DNA of 64,000 nucleotides from Intoshia linei (lineage: Eukaryota; Orthonectida; Rhopaluridae): NCBI GenBank assembly GCA_001642005.1, contig LWCA01000054.1:1-64000 (forward strand). Reading direction: 5' to 3'. Of this stretch, positions 10,622-25,500 are shown piece after piece (position 1 is the first letter of the stretch; the number at the start of each line of letters is the position of its first letter). The translations under genes were made by a program, and so were the position numbers. The notes beneath the pieces were generated by a model that saw nothing but the letters and a program-made list of their open reading frames with translations, ran no database searches and was not told the DNA's origin.

Positions 10622-12359
10622 TTTTATTTAATCAAAAATATTAAGATTATAGAAACAGCAATACAACTTTTAAACGCAAGGTTAAATTGCAATAAAATGT
10701 AAATTGTAATACAAATTATAAAATTGATTAAAAAATGTAATTAAAATCTATTTTATCAAAAAATTAATTTTGTATTAAAAAATAAATTTACTAAATAGTA
10801 AATTAGTAAATAGAATATAAAGAAAATTTTTTGTAAGCGTAATATACATATTCCCTTTTTTTAAATAAATGTATTATCCATCTGCGTTATTAAACATTTA
10901 AGTGTTCTGTTACAATTTAGAAGCATTTTAAATTTCAACGTGATATAAAAGTTAAGTAGATAAATTTTCAAATTTTACGATTTCATCATAAAATCGAAAT
11001 TAATTTTGAAATTGTATTTTAAAATTTATATAAATGAGCGAGTAAGAGAATTGGCTAATAGTGTAGCGAATACTGTATTTTAAAAATAAGCAATATTTAA
11101 TACATCTATTTCCATTTAAAATATAAAAAAATTTTCAATGTTAAGTCAAGCCTTGATGTTCAAAAAACTAAGTTTCAGAATTCAAAAAAAGATTGCATTT
11201 ACATGTTAAGGTGTTAATAGTTTTTTCCGTTAAGTTTCCATGTGAAGTTAAGGCTTCATGTCCAAAAAAGCAATTGACGGTTTACTCTTTTTATTGAGAA
11301 ATTATTTCATTAACAACAACAAAAAATTTAGTATTTAAAAATTTAATAAAAAAAGAAAAACAAAAATTTGATACAATGAATGGATCCAGAATTTAAAAAT
11401 AAAAAATTATCCTTACACTTTATGAAACCATTCATTTAAAAGATTTGCAATAGTGAATAGTATCATTTTTGTGTAAGATTTTATTTTTTTGGTATAATTA
11501 AAACAGTCTGCTCTAGCAGATCTAGGTGCTGCTTGTACAAAGTACAAAACAGTCAAGTTGATTTATTATAAAATTATATTTTTTTCAATAATTTTTTACT
11601 ATTGGTCATAATTCTGAGGACTGCAGCTCATCAGTCCTTAAAAACGGGACGCCACTGATCATCAACCAATATTTTTCAAATTTTTAAAATTAAATTTAAA
11701 ATCAAAATGTAAATATAAATATTTATTTTACAATTTCAATAAAAATAATAGTAAAATTTTGAGATTTATTTCAAAGTAAACCAATTGAAAAAAATAAAAA
11801 AATTTAAACTGTGTTTGTTTCAATTGATTTAAGAAAGTTAACTGTATAGAGTTTTCAAAACGTCAATTTCGAATACAGTTTTTAATGGAAAATGAGGTTA
11901 AAACACCCATTATCCATATTATTTTTTTAAATTAAAACCAAAACCAGAATTATAAAAAATACACAATATGATAAAAATTTTACCTTTTTAAATTTATTTG
12001 CAACTGTTGTCTATGTTTCTTAAAAAAACATTATTATCTCTCAATACCTCCATTGAATGTTGCTCTAACAAACGAAGTGACCGAACGTGGAATACACAGA
12101 GTCCAATACCATCGTGAAAGAGCGTCAGTCAAGGATATTGATGATTAATTATTACATTACAGTGTTAATCATCTTAAAAATTATAATAAATTTAAGTCTT
12201 TATTTATCAATTTAAATGTTATTTTAAATTTTAATTAACATTATATGAATTGTAAATAACAATTTTAACAATTTAAAATTTACAGGATTTTATTAACGAT
12301 TTAATTTCTCAAATTCTGGCAATTTACATTATTTAAATTGTATTTAATGTATATAATTT
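10622..12359. other. AT-rich spacer with one Helitron 3' fragment
   Basis: No gene seen. At about 11430-11563 lies a plus-oriented Helitron 3' end with a clear hairpin (TTGTAC aaa GTACAA) followed by acagtcaagttg, where CTAG has decayed to GTTG. The rest is AT-rich sequence without ORFs of note. Confidence 0.5.
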
Positions 12360-12713
12360 AGCAAAAATCCAAAAAATTGAGCTAGAAACAAATTTAAAAA
12401 AAAAGGTAGTTTGGGGTTTTGGCCCTGAAGATATATTTTTTTTAAATTTAAATATATGATAATATTTATGATTTTAAAATCTGTATCAGAGTGTATATTT
12501 TTTATATTTTCGAACTCGTTTGATTTTCAAACAAAGGATAATTGGGGTTTTTGACCCGTAAGATCTCAGTTAAGGAGGTTGAAATTAATCTTACTTTCAC
12601 CCGGAAAAAAACTATAATAGAAATGTGGACTTTATAAAATTCTAAGACTCGTAGTTATTGAAATAAACGATAACACACACACAGACAAACAAAGCGTTTT
12701 ATATAAGTAAGGA
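12360..12713 (-). mobile_element. Helitron 5' segment abutting UFC1
   Basis: On the minus strand it begins A|TCCTTACTTATATAAAACGC at 12713 and continues with a GT-rich tract, then the same internal units as the 9468-10621 copy ('ttgacccgtaagatctcagt', 'ctcgtttgattttcaaa'). The CTAG end is missing. The TC terminus lies only 41 bp upstream of the UFC1 start codon, so the element supplies most of the adjacent upstream sequence. Confidence 0.65.
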
Positions 12714-12754
12714 TAATCAATAAAGATATATTGATTTTTAACACACATTTTTAA

Positions 12755-13335
12755 ATGGATGAAAAAACACAACATTTGATAGGTCGCATACCAGAACATA
12801 CAATGAACATTGGACCAAGAGATCATGATTTATGGGTAGATAGATTAAAGTCAGAATACATGTCAATTATAAAATATGTAGAAAATAACAAACAGGACGA
12901 TAACGATTGGTTTGAAATAGAATGTAACAGTGATGGCACCAAATGGTTTAATTATAATATTATATTCATGACGTTAATTTAATTTCAATTAGGTTCGGAA
13001 AGTGTTGGTATATTCACAATATGCAGCGTTACGAATTTAAAATGACATTTGATTTACCTGCTTTCTACCCATCAATTGCCCCAGAAATTTGTTTACCTGA
13101 ATTGGACGGAAAAACTGCCAAAATGTATAGAGGTGGTAAAATTTGTTTAACTGATCATTTCAAACCGCTTTGGGCTCGGAACGTTCCAAAGGTGAATATT
13201 TAATTTGTTGAGATTATATTTTGACTGTAAATTTAGTTTGGAATAGCCCACTGTTTAGCTTTGGGATTAGCACCTTGGTTAGCTGTTGAAGTGCCGGAAT
13301 TGGCGTCAAAAAAGTTAATTACTCCTGTTTCTTAA
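12755..13335 (+). CDS. UFC1: UFM1-conjugating enzyme E2
   Basis: E2-like enzyme that takes UFM1 from UBA5 by thioester transfer and passes it to substrates with UFL1; major targets are ER-bound ribosomes. Three exons (12755-12945, 12993-13191, 13237-13335) give 162 residues, against 167 in human. Nearly every block is conserved: [50 protein letters not shown], then [18 protein letters not shown], whose cysteine is the catalytic residue, and [19 protein letters not shown]. The introns are 47 and 45 bp; the first uses a GTTTAA donor. The start matches the family N-terminus. UFMylation is present in animals and absent from true fungi and microsporidia, which supports an animal source. Confidence 0.97.
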
Positions 13336-13532
13336 AAATTTATATATACTATTGTTTCATGTGTAAATAAAATTTACAAATTGATACAAATCCAAAAGTG
13401 TAATTAAAAAAATTCTGATTGTAATAATTAGTTTGAGGCAACAATCTTGATATTTCCAAGAAATTATTATTTATTTACTCCAACTACCAACTGATTATTG
13501 ATTATGACTTGGGGCATTAGAAAAATTTTTAA

Positions 13533-16500
13533 ATGGATAAAATTATTTTCTTCAATTTAATTTTTCTTTTAATATTAAATAATATATGCGTCTGCGATGG
13601 TAAATGTTTTTAATGTAATTTAAATTTTTCCTCGTGTAGCAAACAATTGCAATATTAATTTCTGTGAAAAATGCGAAAAAGATAGTTTAACTTGTTTATC
13701 GTGCAAAGGAGGGTATTTTTTCGACCAAGAAACTTTCAAATGTCAAAGTAATTATTTTAAGTATTAATTTGGTCAAAAATATTTAGAATGCATTAAAAAT
13801 TGCGACACATGCGGTTATGTTGATCATTGTAATTTTTTCAATTTTATAAATAAAAAGAACATTTGGTAAAATAGGTACAATATGTAATGTTGGTTTTAAA
13901 TTTAATTACCAATCTCGAAAATGTGAAAGTAAATTTTTTTGTACATTATGTATTTTGATTTCTTTATAAAGCTCTTAATATTAGGATGTGTTCCAAACTG
14001 TCAACATTGTAATGATAATAAAACATGTACTAGCTGTTTGTCCAAGTTTTACAAAACTACAGATAAATACATTTGTTTCGGTATTATGAAGGTAAACTTT
14101 ATAATAAATTTTTTAGCTTGTCCGAAAAATTGTAATCGTTGCAGCAATCCCACTGATTGTGTGGATTGTTTAAAAAATTTCTTTTTATTGGATCTAAAAT
14201 GCTATGGTATAAAATATGTTGTAGTTTATAATTTACAAAATAATGCAAATTTTTATAAAATATATGCATTTGTAGAATGCTCTGAAAATTGTGACATTTG
14301 TGAAAATGTTGAAAAATGTAATATATGCAAGTTTGGATATTTTTGGGACGCGCAAAATAAAAAATGTACATGTAATGTTTACGTAATTTATGGAATCAAC
14401 ATTTTACACTTTTTATGTTTTACTTTGAAATACTAGCTTGTGGAATCGGATGTCTCTCAGGTCAGTGTGATTTAAAGCTTGGATGTCTAAAATGTAAAAA
14501 CGGATACATGATTGATTTGCAAAAATGCAAAAGTATAAAAATTGACTGAATAATTATATTATAATATAATCATAAATACTGTTTATAACAATTAATAAAT
14601 AATCGAATATAAATTACTCTTATTAATAATTGTATTGATAACATTTGAGATTATTTAATATTACCTGTTTTCGAAATATTTTAAATGGCGCAATTTGCTT
14701 AGTCACAAATTAAAAATATTTCAATTTCATTTTACATTTGTTATATATTTTTTTATTATTTAAAAGAATGTGCAATATTGGAATCGCACAATTGTAATAC
14801 ATGTGTAACTAGCCAGTTCGGGAATATGTGGCATGGAACAAAATGCATTAGTAATTTAGTCTTTTAAATTTACAATTACAATTATAGAATGTTTGCAATA
14901 CTGTTCTAAATGTACTAGTTCAAATTCTTGTATTATAAATGATCAAGACATGTGTTTGGAAGATTACGCTTTTGATGACAACGCAAAATTATGCAAAGGT
15001 AGTTTTTTAATATATCGATTTCTGAGGCTAATTTTAAGCTAGGAATAAAAAATACTTGTTTGTTTCTACTGAAATAATTATTTTTTTGGGAATATTTCGA
15101 TCTAGTATATTTTATGTCATAGGCCGAACTAGGGAATTTCATTATTTCTTTTTTTATTTTCTAAATAATGGGTCATTTTGGGTTTTGACCGTGAAAGTGT
15201 CGATTTTTGAATTTTATCTTGCTTTATGCGTCAGAAACATATAAGTTGGAATTTTTATTTTTTAAATTTGTGAGACAGACAGTTTTCTTTTGACAGAAAA
15301 CACATTTTGAACAACTTTTACTTTATATTTATACATTATACAATCTGCATCTATACTATAATTATAATATTAGTTTGTATCAGTTTAATTACCGATATGA
15401 GTGGATTATACAATTATGAATCTAGTTGTTTGAAATGCAATGGGTTTTATTACTTGAATGGCATTTGCTCTGGTATATCCGTTTTATTAGAAATTAATCT
15501 GTTCTTATTTAGCGTGTACAACGGATCATTCAATTAAAGAAAAATGTCCATGTATTGATCGAGAAAATTTTTACACCGCTAAAAGTTTTTGGATAGAAAC
15601 AAACGTGTGTAGAGGTAATTTAATTTTTTTATTCTTTTATTTGATTCAAAATTGTAAGTTATTTATTGTGAAACATACATGGTTCAGAAGGTCTTGTCTG
15701 CCGTAACAAACGAAGACGAATGCAATTTTTGTGCTGGTTACTATTTCGATCCAACTTTGAAACAATGCAAAGGTATACTTTAATACAATAATACGCAATT
15801 TATTTACTAAGAGATCAATTATAACTAAAATGATAATTCATGGGCTAAAATTCATAGTGCATTATAATAAGAGTAATCAAAAAGGTTAAAAAAACTACCT
15901 AAATATTATAAATGGTAATTGTAGTTTTAAAAAAAATATAGTTTACGGCGATTGCCAAAATAGTTGAAATGCTTTTTTCAGAAAAGATTTTTAAATTAAA
16001 ATTTTAAATTAAATAATAAATTCTTGAACCTAACATGATTAATATTTTGATTAATTCTATCACAGATACTGGTTGGGTTTAATAAATTTAAAAAATAAAA
16101 TTCAATATTATAAAGATGAATACAAAATGTAAATGTATAGTATAATTACTCGTACAATATTAAAAATTGTATTTATTTAAAAATGCAAGCTAATTCCTAA
16201 GATTGGGGTTCAAAATTATTGTTTGATGATCGGTGCGATTCAAATTAAATATAGAAAAATTTTGATCAACTTTTGTTTATTTTTAAGGGTATTTTTTTAT
16301 ATTTATGACAGAGTTTCTAGATGTTAATTATCCCGAATCCTAGACGACTGCTACATTACTATTTCAAAAATCCTAGATTTATCCCACCATTAATAAAATT
16401 TAATAAAAAATACAATTTCAAGCCCTATGGAAAAATTGACTTTTACCGATATTTTTTTGAAAAACCCGATTTTACGAAACCTTATGAAAAAAATCCAAAA

Positions 16501-19500
16501 TAAAAAATCCAATTTTACCAAATCTTATTAGAAAAATCTCATATTTCAACCATCATATACAACTCCAATATTACCAATCGTTAAGGGAAATATTCTCTTT
16601 TCCCAATATCGTTTTGAAAAATCTTATGAGCAGTAATTTCCTAATCCAAAACCAAAAATAAAACTTAAAAATCTTACTATTGACTAGTATCAATCCTTTA
16701 AAGGAGTGGTTCCCAAAAATGTTTCGGGTGGATCACATTACTTTTTACTTTAAAGTGAATTATTCCATCTTAATTTTTTTTGTTAACACATTTGTGTAAA
16801 AGAATTATAAAAATAATTGTTATCCTATTTGTTTTATTTATTAGACAGAATGTGTGTACATTTTACAATATTAAAAATAAAGTGAAAACAGTCCAATCCT
16901 AAAAATTGTCATTAATAGCATAAATGCCAGAAAAAATAAAATTTTGTCATTTTCAATGATATAATATATTTTCGGTATCAATTTAATAAATACTTAAAAA
17001 TTCCAATTAAGTATCAATAATTAACGGAATCAGCACTTTATAAACATATTTAGGTGGATTTTACCAATACTGCAAAGGATTGTAATAAATATAAAAATGA
17101 TAATAACAAAGTTGTATTACTTTTAGTAATCGTTGTTGTAGTTTTAATTTAAATTTTAAACAAAAATTTTTGAAAATGAAATTTGAAATTTAAAAATTGC
17201 GTAGCTATAAAAAAAATTCCGAAGGAATGAATTATATAGATTTTCACCCATATTTCTTTATTGAAAATGTGTAGAGGTTCAATACACATTTTTTTTTTTG
17301 AAATTGTAGGATCAATATTTACATTTTCAATTTTTATTTTAATCGGATTTATTTAAAAAATATTGGAAATACTAATATTAATTGACTATTTTTCTACATT
17401 GAACCATTTATTTAGCTGTATTGTGTTTGGAATATTCAACAATAATTAAAAAAATAGAATGTGATGCATGCAGCAATTTATTTTATGATACAATAACTGC
17501 ATCTTGTAAAGGTATATTATAAATGGTTTTTATTCAATTTATTTTATCTTAAAGCATGGGTTCTTATCTTAGGGTGCCAGAAATTTATTTTATAAATATC
17601 ACTATAATAATTTTAAATTTTAATTTAATTTATTCGAAATTAAGTTTATTAGAACGGGCACAGAACAGTAAGTTACATGAGGGACAGTTGTTTTGTTATT
17701 TAAATGTAATTCTATTTAATTTTCAGAATTGACCTGTTCATTGGTTAATCTTAATTCATTGGAAAATACAACCACAAGAATAATTGCCATAAGTAAATGC
17801 AATGATTTCAAACACGGAATATATTTGGACCCAAAAACTAAATTAGCTAAGAGTAAACTCAATATTTCATTTTAATCATTATTTAGAAATTGACTGTCAA
17901 ATTTCCCTATTAACAACTGATAAAATTGAGTGCGAGTCATGTATAAGCTATTATTGGGATATATACGCAAATAAATGCCAAAGTAATGTACAAATTTGTT
18001 TAATTATTAACATTGATGAACAATTATTCTATTATTATTTATTACCTATTATAATTATATTATGTAATATTAAGATATTAATATAATATACATTCAAAAA
18101 CAACCTTAAAAAAGATAATTTTATTGTCAAAAACCCAGATTACTATTTTTTGTAAAAATGAAAACAGCCCGTGTATCGATTGAATACACATGTAAATTTG
18201 ACTTGGAAATTGACTTGGAAACTTTAAGCTGTACTAAAATTGATCAAAGAAATCTTTTTAGAAAAAATTAAATTAACCCAAGAAATGAAATGCATAAGAA
18301 TATGTGGAATCTTGATTCTAGAATGTGACAAATTTTTATTAAATTTATTATTTTTATCTTTTTGCAACACATTATATTTGAAGTGACACAGGGAGTATCA
18401 ATAATGTTTTTTTAAAATATAATTATATTTTAGAGCTATTGTGTAATAATCAACCATTAAATTCTATGGAAAAGTGTCAAGGGTGTAATAGATTGTATTC
18501 TTCAAAAAGTGGATCATGCTTTAGTAATTTACTATTTAATTCAGTATCCGACAACCAGGGAGGAAAGATTCATTATTGGGAAATTTAATTTATGAAATTT
18601 ACACTAAATCATTTTTCCGATTTTATCCCATTAGGTTAAAAATGTTCTTAACCTTTTTCCACTTGGCACCCTTAATTCAATAAAATTTAAGTTTAAAAAA
18701 TATAGCTTTGAAATAATTTTTATTCAAAAATTATCTGACATTTAAAACTGGTTTGGCACCTCAGGTTAAGAACCCATAACCTAATGTCTTTGACCAAAAG
18801 TTGACCAAAATTTTCAGTATTTACAACTATTTTAATCGAGTCACCCCTTTCAATATGGGTACGCGATATTAAGATTTAATAAATAAATTAATAATAAATA
18901 ATAAGATATTAATTAAGACATAATTGATTTAATTATAGAATGTCCTGATAATGCCATATCGTGTAACCTGTTTGAAAGCATTTGCAAGAATAATTATTAT
19001 TTTGATCAGAAAACTTGGACATGCATTCGTAAACAATCTAATTAATATTAAATATTGTATCAATTATTTATTTGTTTAGTTGCCAATTGTCAAGCTTCAG
19101 ATTTAAAGAAAAATTGTGTCAGTTGTCTCACATTTTATTGGAACAAGGAGAAATGCAATAGTACAATACATTCAATAAAATTTATATTTTACTTGTAGAA
19201 TGCCCCGAAAATTGTCAAGTATGCCAAAATTCAATTTCATGTGTTAGGTGTAAAACCAACTATGTTTGGTCTGCAGAAGATAATTCTTGTGTTTGTACGT
19301 TATATATCAATGCTTCATAAACTGGGTTCATATAATTTGTTTCTAAAGTTTTAAAAAAAATTTTTTAGTTTACAAATAATTTTAAATCTACTTAGAGTCG
19401 AACCTACCGAACAGGAAACCTCTCTTAGGATATCGACAAAGGTTTTTTAAATGGGCCTCATTTTTTCATAATTGAGCAAATTTTACAATTTTACAAATAT

Positions 19501-22500
19501 ATTGTATTTTAATCTTAAATTGTCAACTCTAGTCCGGTGCCAGAAGTTAGGGGTAAAGGTTGGTATGGCTACAATGCATTATGTATTGTTTGGAGAAAAT
19601 TTTTGATGACCTAATTTAGATTTTAAGGGATCCTGATTGGGTATTTAACATGTTGGGCTCGTTTCAGGGCATACTTTTTTGTAACTTATGTATTCTTTTA
19701 CAAATCATAATTAATGTTGGATATGTATTAGTGTGCATCTTGAAAGTAAAGGACGAGTGTGCTCAATGTTCAACGCCATTGGAACCATTTTATTTATCTG
19801 ATTTGCATCAAAAGTGTCAATGTAATCAAAATACAATTATGTACAATGTAAATTGTACATTATATTAAATTGATTGTAATTTCAATTTTTAAATAATCTA
19901 ATTAGTATGCAAACATGCAGCTATTGATGATATATTGACAGAATCAATGTGCCATGAATGTGGACCAATTAAATTAAAAACTGGAATATATTGGGATAGT
20001 TCTGTAGTACCGCGTTGTAATGGTAAAATATTATTACATGTACAATTTATTAAAACTTATTATAATATTATAATAGTATATATGATATATAGTTTATATA
20101 ATAATAGTTTATTTTAATAATGTATATTACTATATGGTATTAAGTACATAAGGGAATCAACTTTTTTAATTTTGTTGTTTATTACTTAGGTAGGTAGTTT
20201 TAAATAAATTTAAAATATTTTTTAAGCATATTACAATAAAAAATTTTAAAAAAAATTCAGAAGCAAAGTCAAAATAAATCTTTTTATACCCTACCACGAA
20301 AAAAGTATTAAAACTGGAATAACTACTTAGTACATCTTTTGTTTTTAAAATTCTTTACGAAAATGTTAACAAAACAAAATTAAGATGGAATAATTCTTTA
20401 ATTAATAAACTTTAAAGTAAAAAGTAATATGATATGATGGTTCCACCTGAAACAAGTTTGGGAACCACTTTTTTAAAGGATTGATAATAATGAATAGTAG
20501 AATTTTTAAGTTGGATTTTTGACGTAAATGTATTTTTTTGGTAGAATAAAAATGTACCCTCGGCAGAGCTACGTGCTGCTTGTACGTAGTACATAACTGT
20601 CAACCTAGTGTATTTATAACTAGCAATATTCTCAATAAATATCTAATAAAAAATAATAATTGAATTAGTGTAATTATCTCATTGGCCACTCGATTATTTT
20701 ATTATTTTTTTCGGTGATGTTGAAATATAACCTTAAATATTATTAAAATATTGTTTATAACCCAAACTTTTTTTGAGTGTTGTGCAGTATTATAGAAAAC
20801 GAATCCATGATATGAATAATACTCTTTTTTTTTTAAAAGGGGCATTTAATTTTTTGGCCCTAAATAACTCAATTTCTGAAAATGAAATTTACGATAAAAT
20901 ATCACTTTTGAAAAATTGTATGAGAAATTTGGTTTTTTTAATTCTAGGACTATTAATTTTTTGATTAAGCAGTAGAACCGACATAAAGACTTTACATCTT
21001 ATAAAAGTAAAGGATTGCTAGTATTTTGTAATTATTTATGATGGATATATAGCGAGTGGTCAGTGGCCACTAATAGAAATAATCTAATGTATTTTCATTG
21101 ACCAATTTCAATCAGTATTGTTAATATTCTGAAATTATTTAATATTGTACTTTTATCTAGGTTGTATTGATAACTGCTTATATTGTAATAAAACTGATAC
21201 GTGTATTGAATGCAGAACGCATATGTATTTTAAACCCAAAAGTGACGACGAAAAATCTGTATGTTTGGGTAAAAAAATATAAAACTTACAAATATTTAAT
21301 TTAAATTAGATTGTTTAAAAAATTGCAAAAAATGCAAAAATTCTCAAACATGTGATGAGTGTAATCAAGGATATTATTACAGTACACAAGACTCTGAAAA
21401 TAAATGCTTATGTAATTTTTATTATAATTTAACGCCTAAGTATTAGTAAGTTAGTACACTATCTCAATGATTAAAATTTAATATTTTCTTAAGGGTTGTG
21501 GAAACACAATTTTCCTGACAAAAATTGGACAAAATTAGATTAATAAAGCAGCATTTTTTTAATACGAGGTAGTGAAAAATTTTTACCGGTCTGCGAAATA
21601 ATTAGAAGTCAATTTATTGCTTTAATGAAAATTTAATGTTTCCTCGTAATTTCACTTTATTGGTCCGCGATAAAAAATAAAAATTTAAAATTTTAATTGA
21701 TAATTTATCACCATATAGTTACTATGTGATATACATCTGATTTAATAATTGCTTTTATATTAGCTTGCCCTCAGAATTGTATTTCATGTGCGAAGCCAAC
21801 GACATGTATTCAATGTAAATCACAAACATTTGCAGATTATGAAACTGGAGAATGTTTCGGTAAATTTTTTTAATTTACAAAAATACTTAATTAATTTACT
21901 ATTAATTAAATTTATTAACAAAAAAATAAAATAACATTTAATGTTTAGAATTTTTTATGTTTATTTTTAAACCCAAGAAATTTTTTTAATGATGTGATGT
22001 GACCCTTTTTATTAAGGGTCCACTTTAAATTGGATTGGAATTTTTCTCATAAATTTTTTTTTTCAATAATAAATTGTCATTTTTTACTGTAACCCTTATT
22101 TTTCGTGTAAATGAACAATGTTATAATTCTCAACATAATTTTTTTTATCATGTCTTTTCTTCTTTTTTGGCGAACATTCAGTTGAGCGATGTATTGTTAG
22201 AACGATATATCTTAGAACAACATAATCATATATTTTGCTAATTAATCATATTATTGATTTTTTCACATAATTTTTAAACATTTTTAAGATAATTTTGGGA
22301 TCAATATGTGGTAGGGTTTTTAAGGGAAGTTTTTTTTTAATACAATTTTTAAAAATTTTTAGGGGTAAATTTTTACCCTTTTAGCAGTAGGGAATATTTT
22401 TAACATTTTAAGGTTTTTCAAAATCTTTAAAAATTGCTTAAAAAAAAGCTTCCCTTAAATACCCTACCAAATTATTTTAGAAAAATCTTTAAAAATTGGG

Positions 22501-25500
22501 TAAAAAAAATTGTTCCCATTAAAACTCTTCAAAATATTTGTAGAAAAATTATTATAAAAATTTTTAAAAATTAGTTTAAAAAAAATTCCTTAAAAACCCT
22601 ACCAAATTTATCTTCAAAGTCTTTATAAATTTTCCCTAAAGTCCTCAAGTCTGAAGTGTGATATTTTGTTGATAAGTATTTCATAAGTACTTATTTATAA
22701 ATGTGTGCCGTTTTTGTAGATTACCCTTAAATTAGTCCCACAAAAAAAATTTTAAAAAATCCATAATATAATAAATTAGTATAATCGATGATTATGTTGT
22801 TCCATGATGTATCGCTCCAACAATACATCGCTCTAGAGAATGGACGTCTCTTTTTTAGCACGGTGACACTATCAAAATCTGAAATTATTTTAGCGCCACG
22901 GGATATACAAATATATATTTATTATTTGTTTATGTATTTAAAAAAACATTGTATAATGGGATATATTTTTTTTGTTTGAAATGTAGATTACTCTGTAAAA
23001 AAAAATTGTCATTTTTAGAATTCTATGAAATTGTAAATATTAAAAATAATCTGTTTAAAAAAATATGAAAATTTGCACTATATTATACTTTTTTATAAAT
23101 TTAGATTGCATTAAATATTGCAAATATTGTAACACAAACAATAAATGCACAACATGTGACAATGGATTTTATTTAATTTCAAATTTACAAGAATATGAAT
23201 GTGTCGGTAATAAAATTGGATATTATTAAAATTTATTAACATGTACATGTAAATGTAAATACAAGTACAATAAATAATTATTTATTATAATAAATACAAC
23301 AGTATTTAAGTAAATTTATTAATACAGCGAATGTACTTGTATTATTTATAATAAAAATTAAAATTAAAGCTTGCCCTATAAATTGTTCAACTTGTTTGGA
23401 GAAAAATTGCTTTACTTGTGATTTCGGTTATTGTTTAAATGAAGCCAATTTGTGTACAAGTAATTTTTTTAAATAAAATAAGTGTTATTTGTCTAATTGT
23501 CAGAGTCAAACCTAGCTATCTCGAGGCCATCGAAAATGAAAAATAGGCACTTAAAAAAAATTTTCAACAACTATTCATTGCGACATACAGCCCTAACAAC
23601 GTCTCTAAGGTTCTTCACTTGATATTTTGAATTTAACACACAAAATAGTTATGATATTCCAGAATAATATTTTTAATGCTTAATTTTAAAAAATGAAGGC
23701 CCCATTTTTCAAAAATTTCGCCGCCCCCCCCCCTTCCCTCACCGAAGAACGGTCTCGGTATGGTAGGTCGTTGCTGATAATAGTATTTGAATATTATTGT
23801 ACAATGTATATCCATACTACTTAAATTGTATGTATTTGTTGTAATAAAAAAATAACTTAATAATTAATTAATGACTTGTATATAATATAATTACATATTA
23901 TATCACATTTTACTTTATTTACACTTAATCAGAAAAATTTAGAAAATGATAATAATTGTAAAACATGTAAATACGAAAGTGGAATTGCTCCAATACTTTC
24001 TTGTACGAGCTGTTTCAATGGATATGAATTTGAAATTTGTAAAAGTAAACGTTTAAGTATACAATGTATAAATTATACTATAGTATTATAATACTAGATG
24101 TATAATATACATTGTATATATAGTAGTAAAATTTTAACTAGCTTTGCAGTTATGTACTTCGTACAAACATCAGTTAGCTCTGACGAGATCTACTTTTTAA
24201 TTTTAAAACGGATTTTTTTACTGAAAATTGAAATTTGAAAAATATTTGAAGATATTGGAAGATATATATTAAAAGTTATTTTTGACCGGCCATCCGTAGG
24301 ATTCTGCGGTTCACATTTTATCTCTAGATCAACTGGAATAATCTGTATCAGAATAAAAAATTTTTTAAATTCTACGAGTTTTAGTTTTCCGAGAGTAATA
24401 TTTCATATCAAATTGAATTTTTTACAAAACAAAAAATTAATTTATCCTTTTTTTAAAAATAAAATCAACTCTTGAATTTCAAAAAACCTAAATGCCAGGA
24501 CGTGTTTTACAATTATTAATATGTTCATAAATATCAACCTTAGAAACTTACATTTTCATGGCCATAACCACAAATTACCTTTTTTTTATAAATAAAAAAG
24601 TTATATGATTTTAATAAAACACATTTTAAATTTAAATTTTAAAAGATTAATTTCACAAATTGACGCTTTCACGGTCATAAAATCAACATAATATTTATTT
24701 TATTATTTGGTCATTATTTTTTTAAAACAAAAAATATGAAATAAATGTTAATTTTTTAATAAAACCGTAACACACAAACATTTAATTTATGCAATAATTA
24801 ATAATAATTAAAAATTTATAATATATTAATTAGAATGCCCAGAAAATTGCGATCTTTGCAACGATAATAATTGTATATATTGCGTAAAGGGTTTTTATTT
24901 GGATAAAACATGCTTTAGTAAATCTTACTTACTTTTTATACATTTTAACATAAAAGTAGAGTCTTTCTTATATTGGTAGACTCAAAATTTTAATTTTTTT
25001 ATTAAATCTACACAAAAATCACAACTTTTTGGGTTATCTTGTGTAAATGTTTTTAAACTTTAAAATTCTTAAAATCTCGTGTCACCATTGGTGACTCAAC
25101 AATACAAAAAATACAAGAACCACTTTTTTAATTGTTACCTTTGTAATAAAAAAGATTTGGACAATTTTTATACTATACATTTATGTGATAATTTAAAACT
25201 GTTAGAATGTGCCGAAAATTGCATCGAATGCAATACAGCTACAGATTGTGTTAAATGCAAAACTAGTGTAATGGTTTTCGACGAGTCATTGCTCAAATGT
25301 GTGGGTATGCTTTTTTTATACTATTTTTCAAAATGTTTTAATATGTTTAATAGAATGTCTTCAAAATTGTATCGAATGTGTCACTTTTAATAAATGCTTA
25401 AAGTGCTTTGATAGCTATTTTCTAGAAAATGATGTTTGCAAATGTTAGATTTTTTGAAATATATTTAAATAATTTTTCTGTTTATTCATTAATAATAAAA

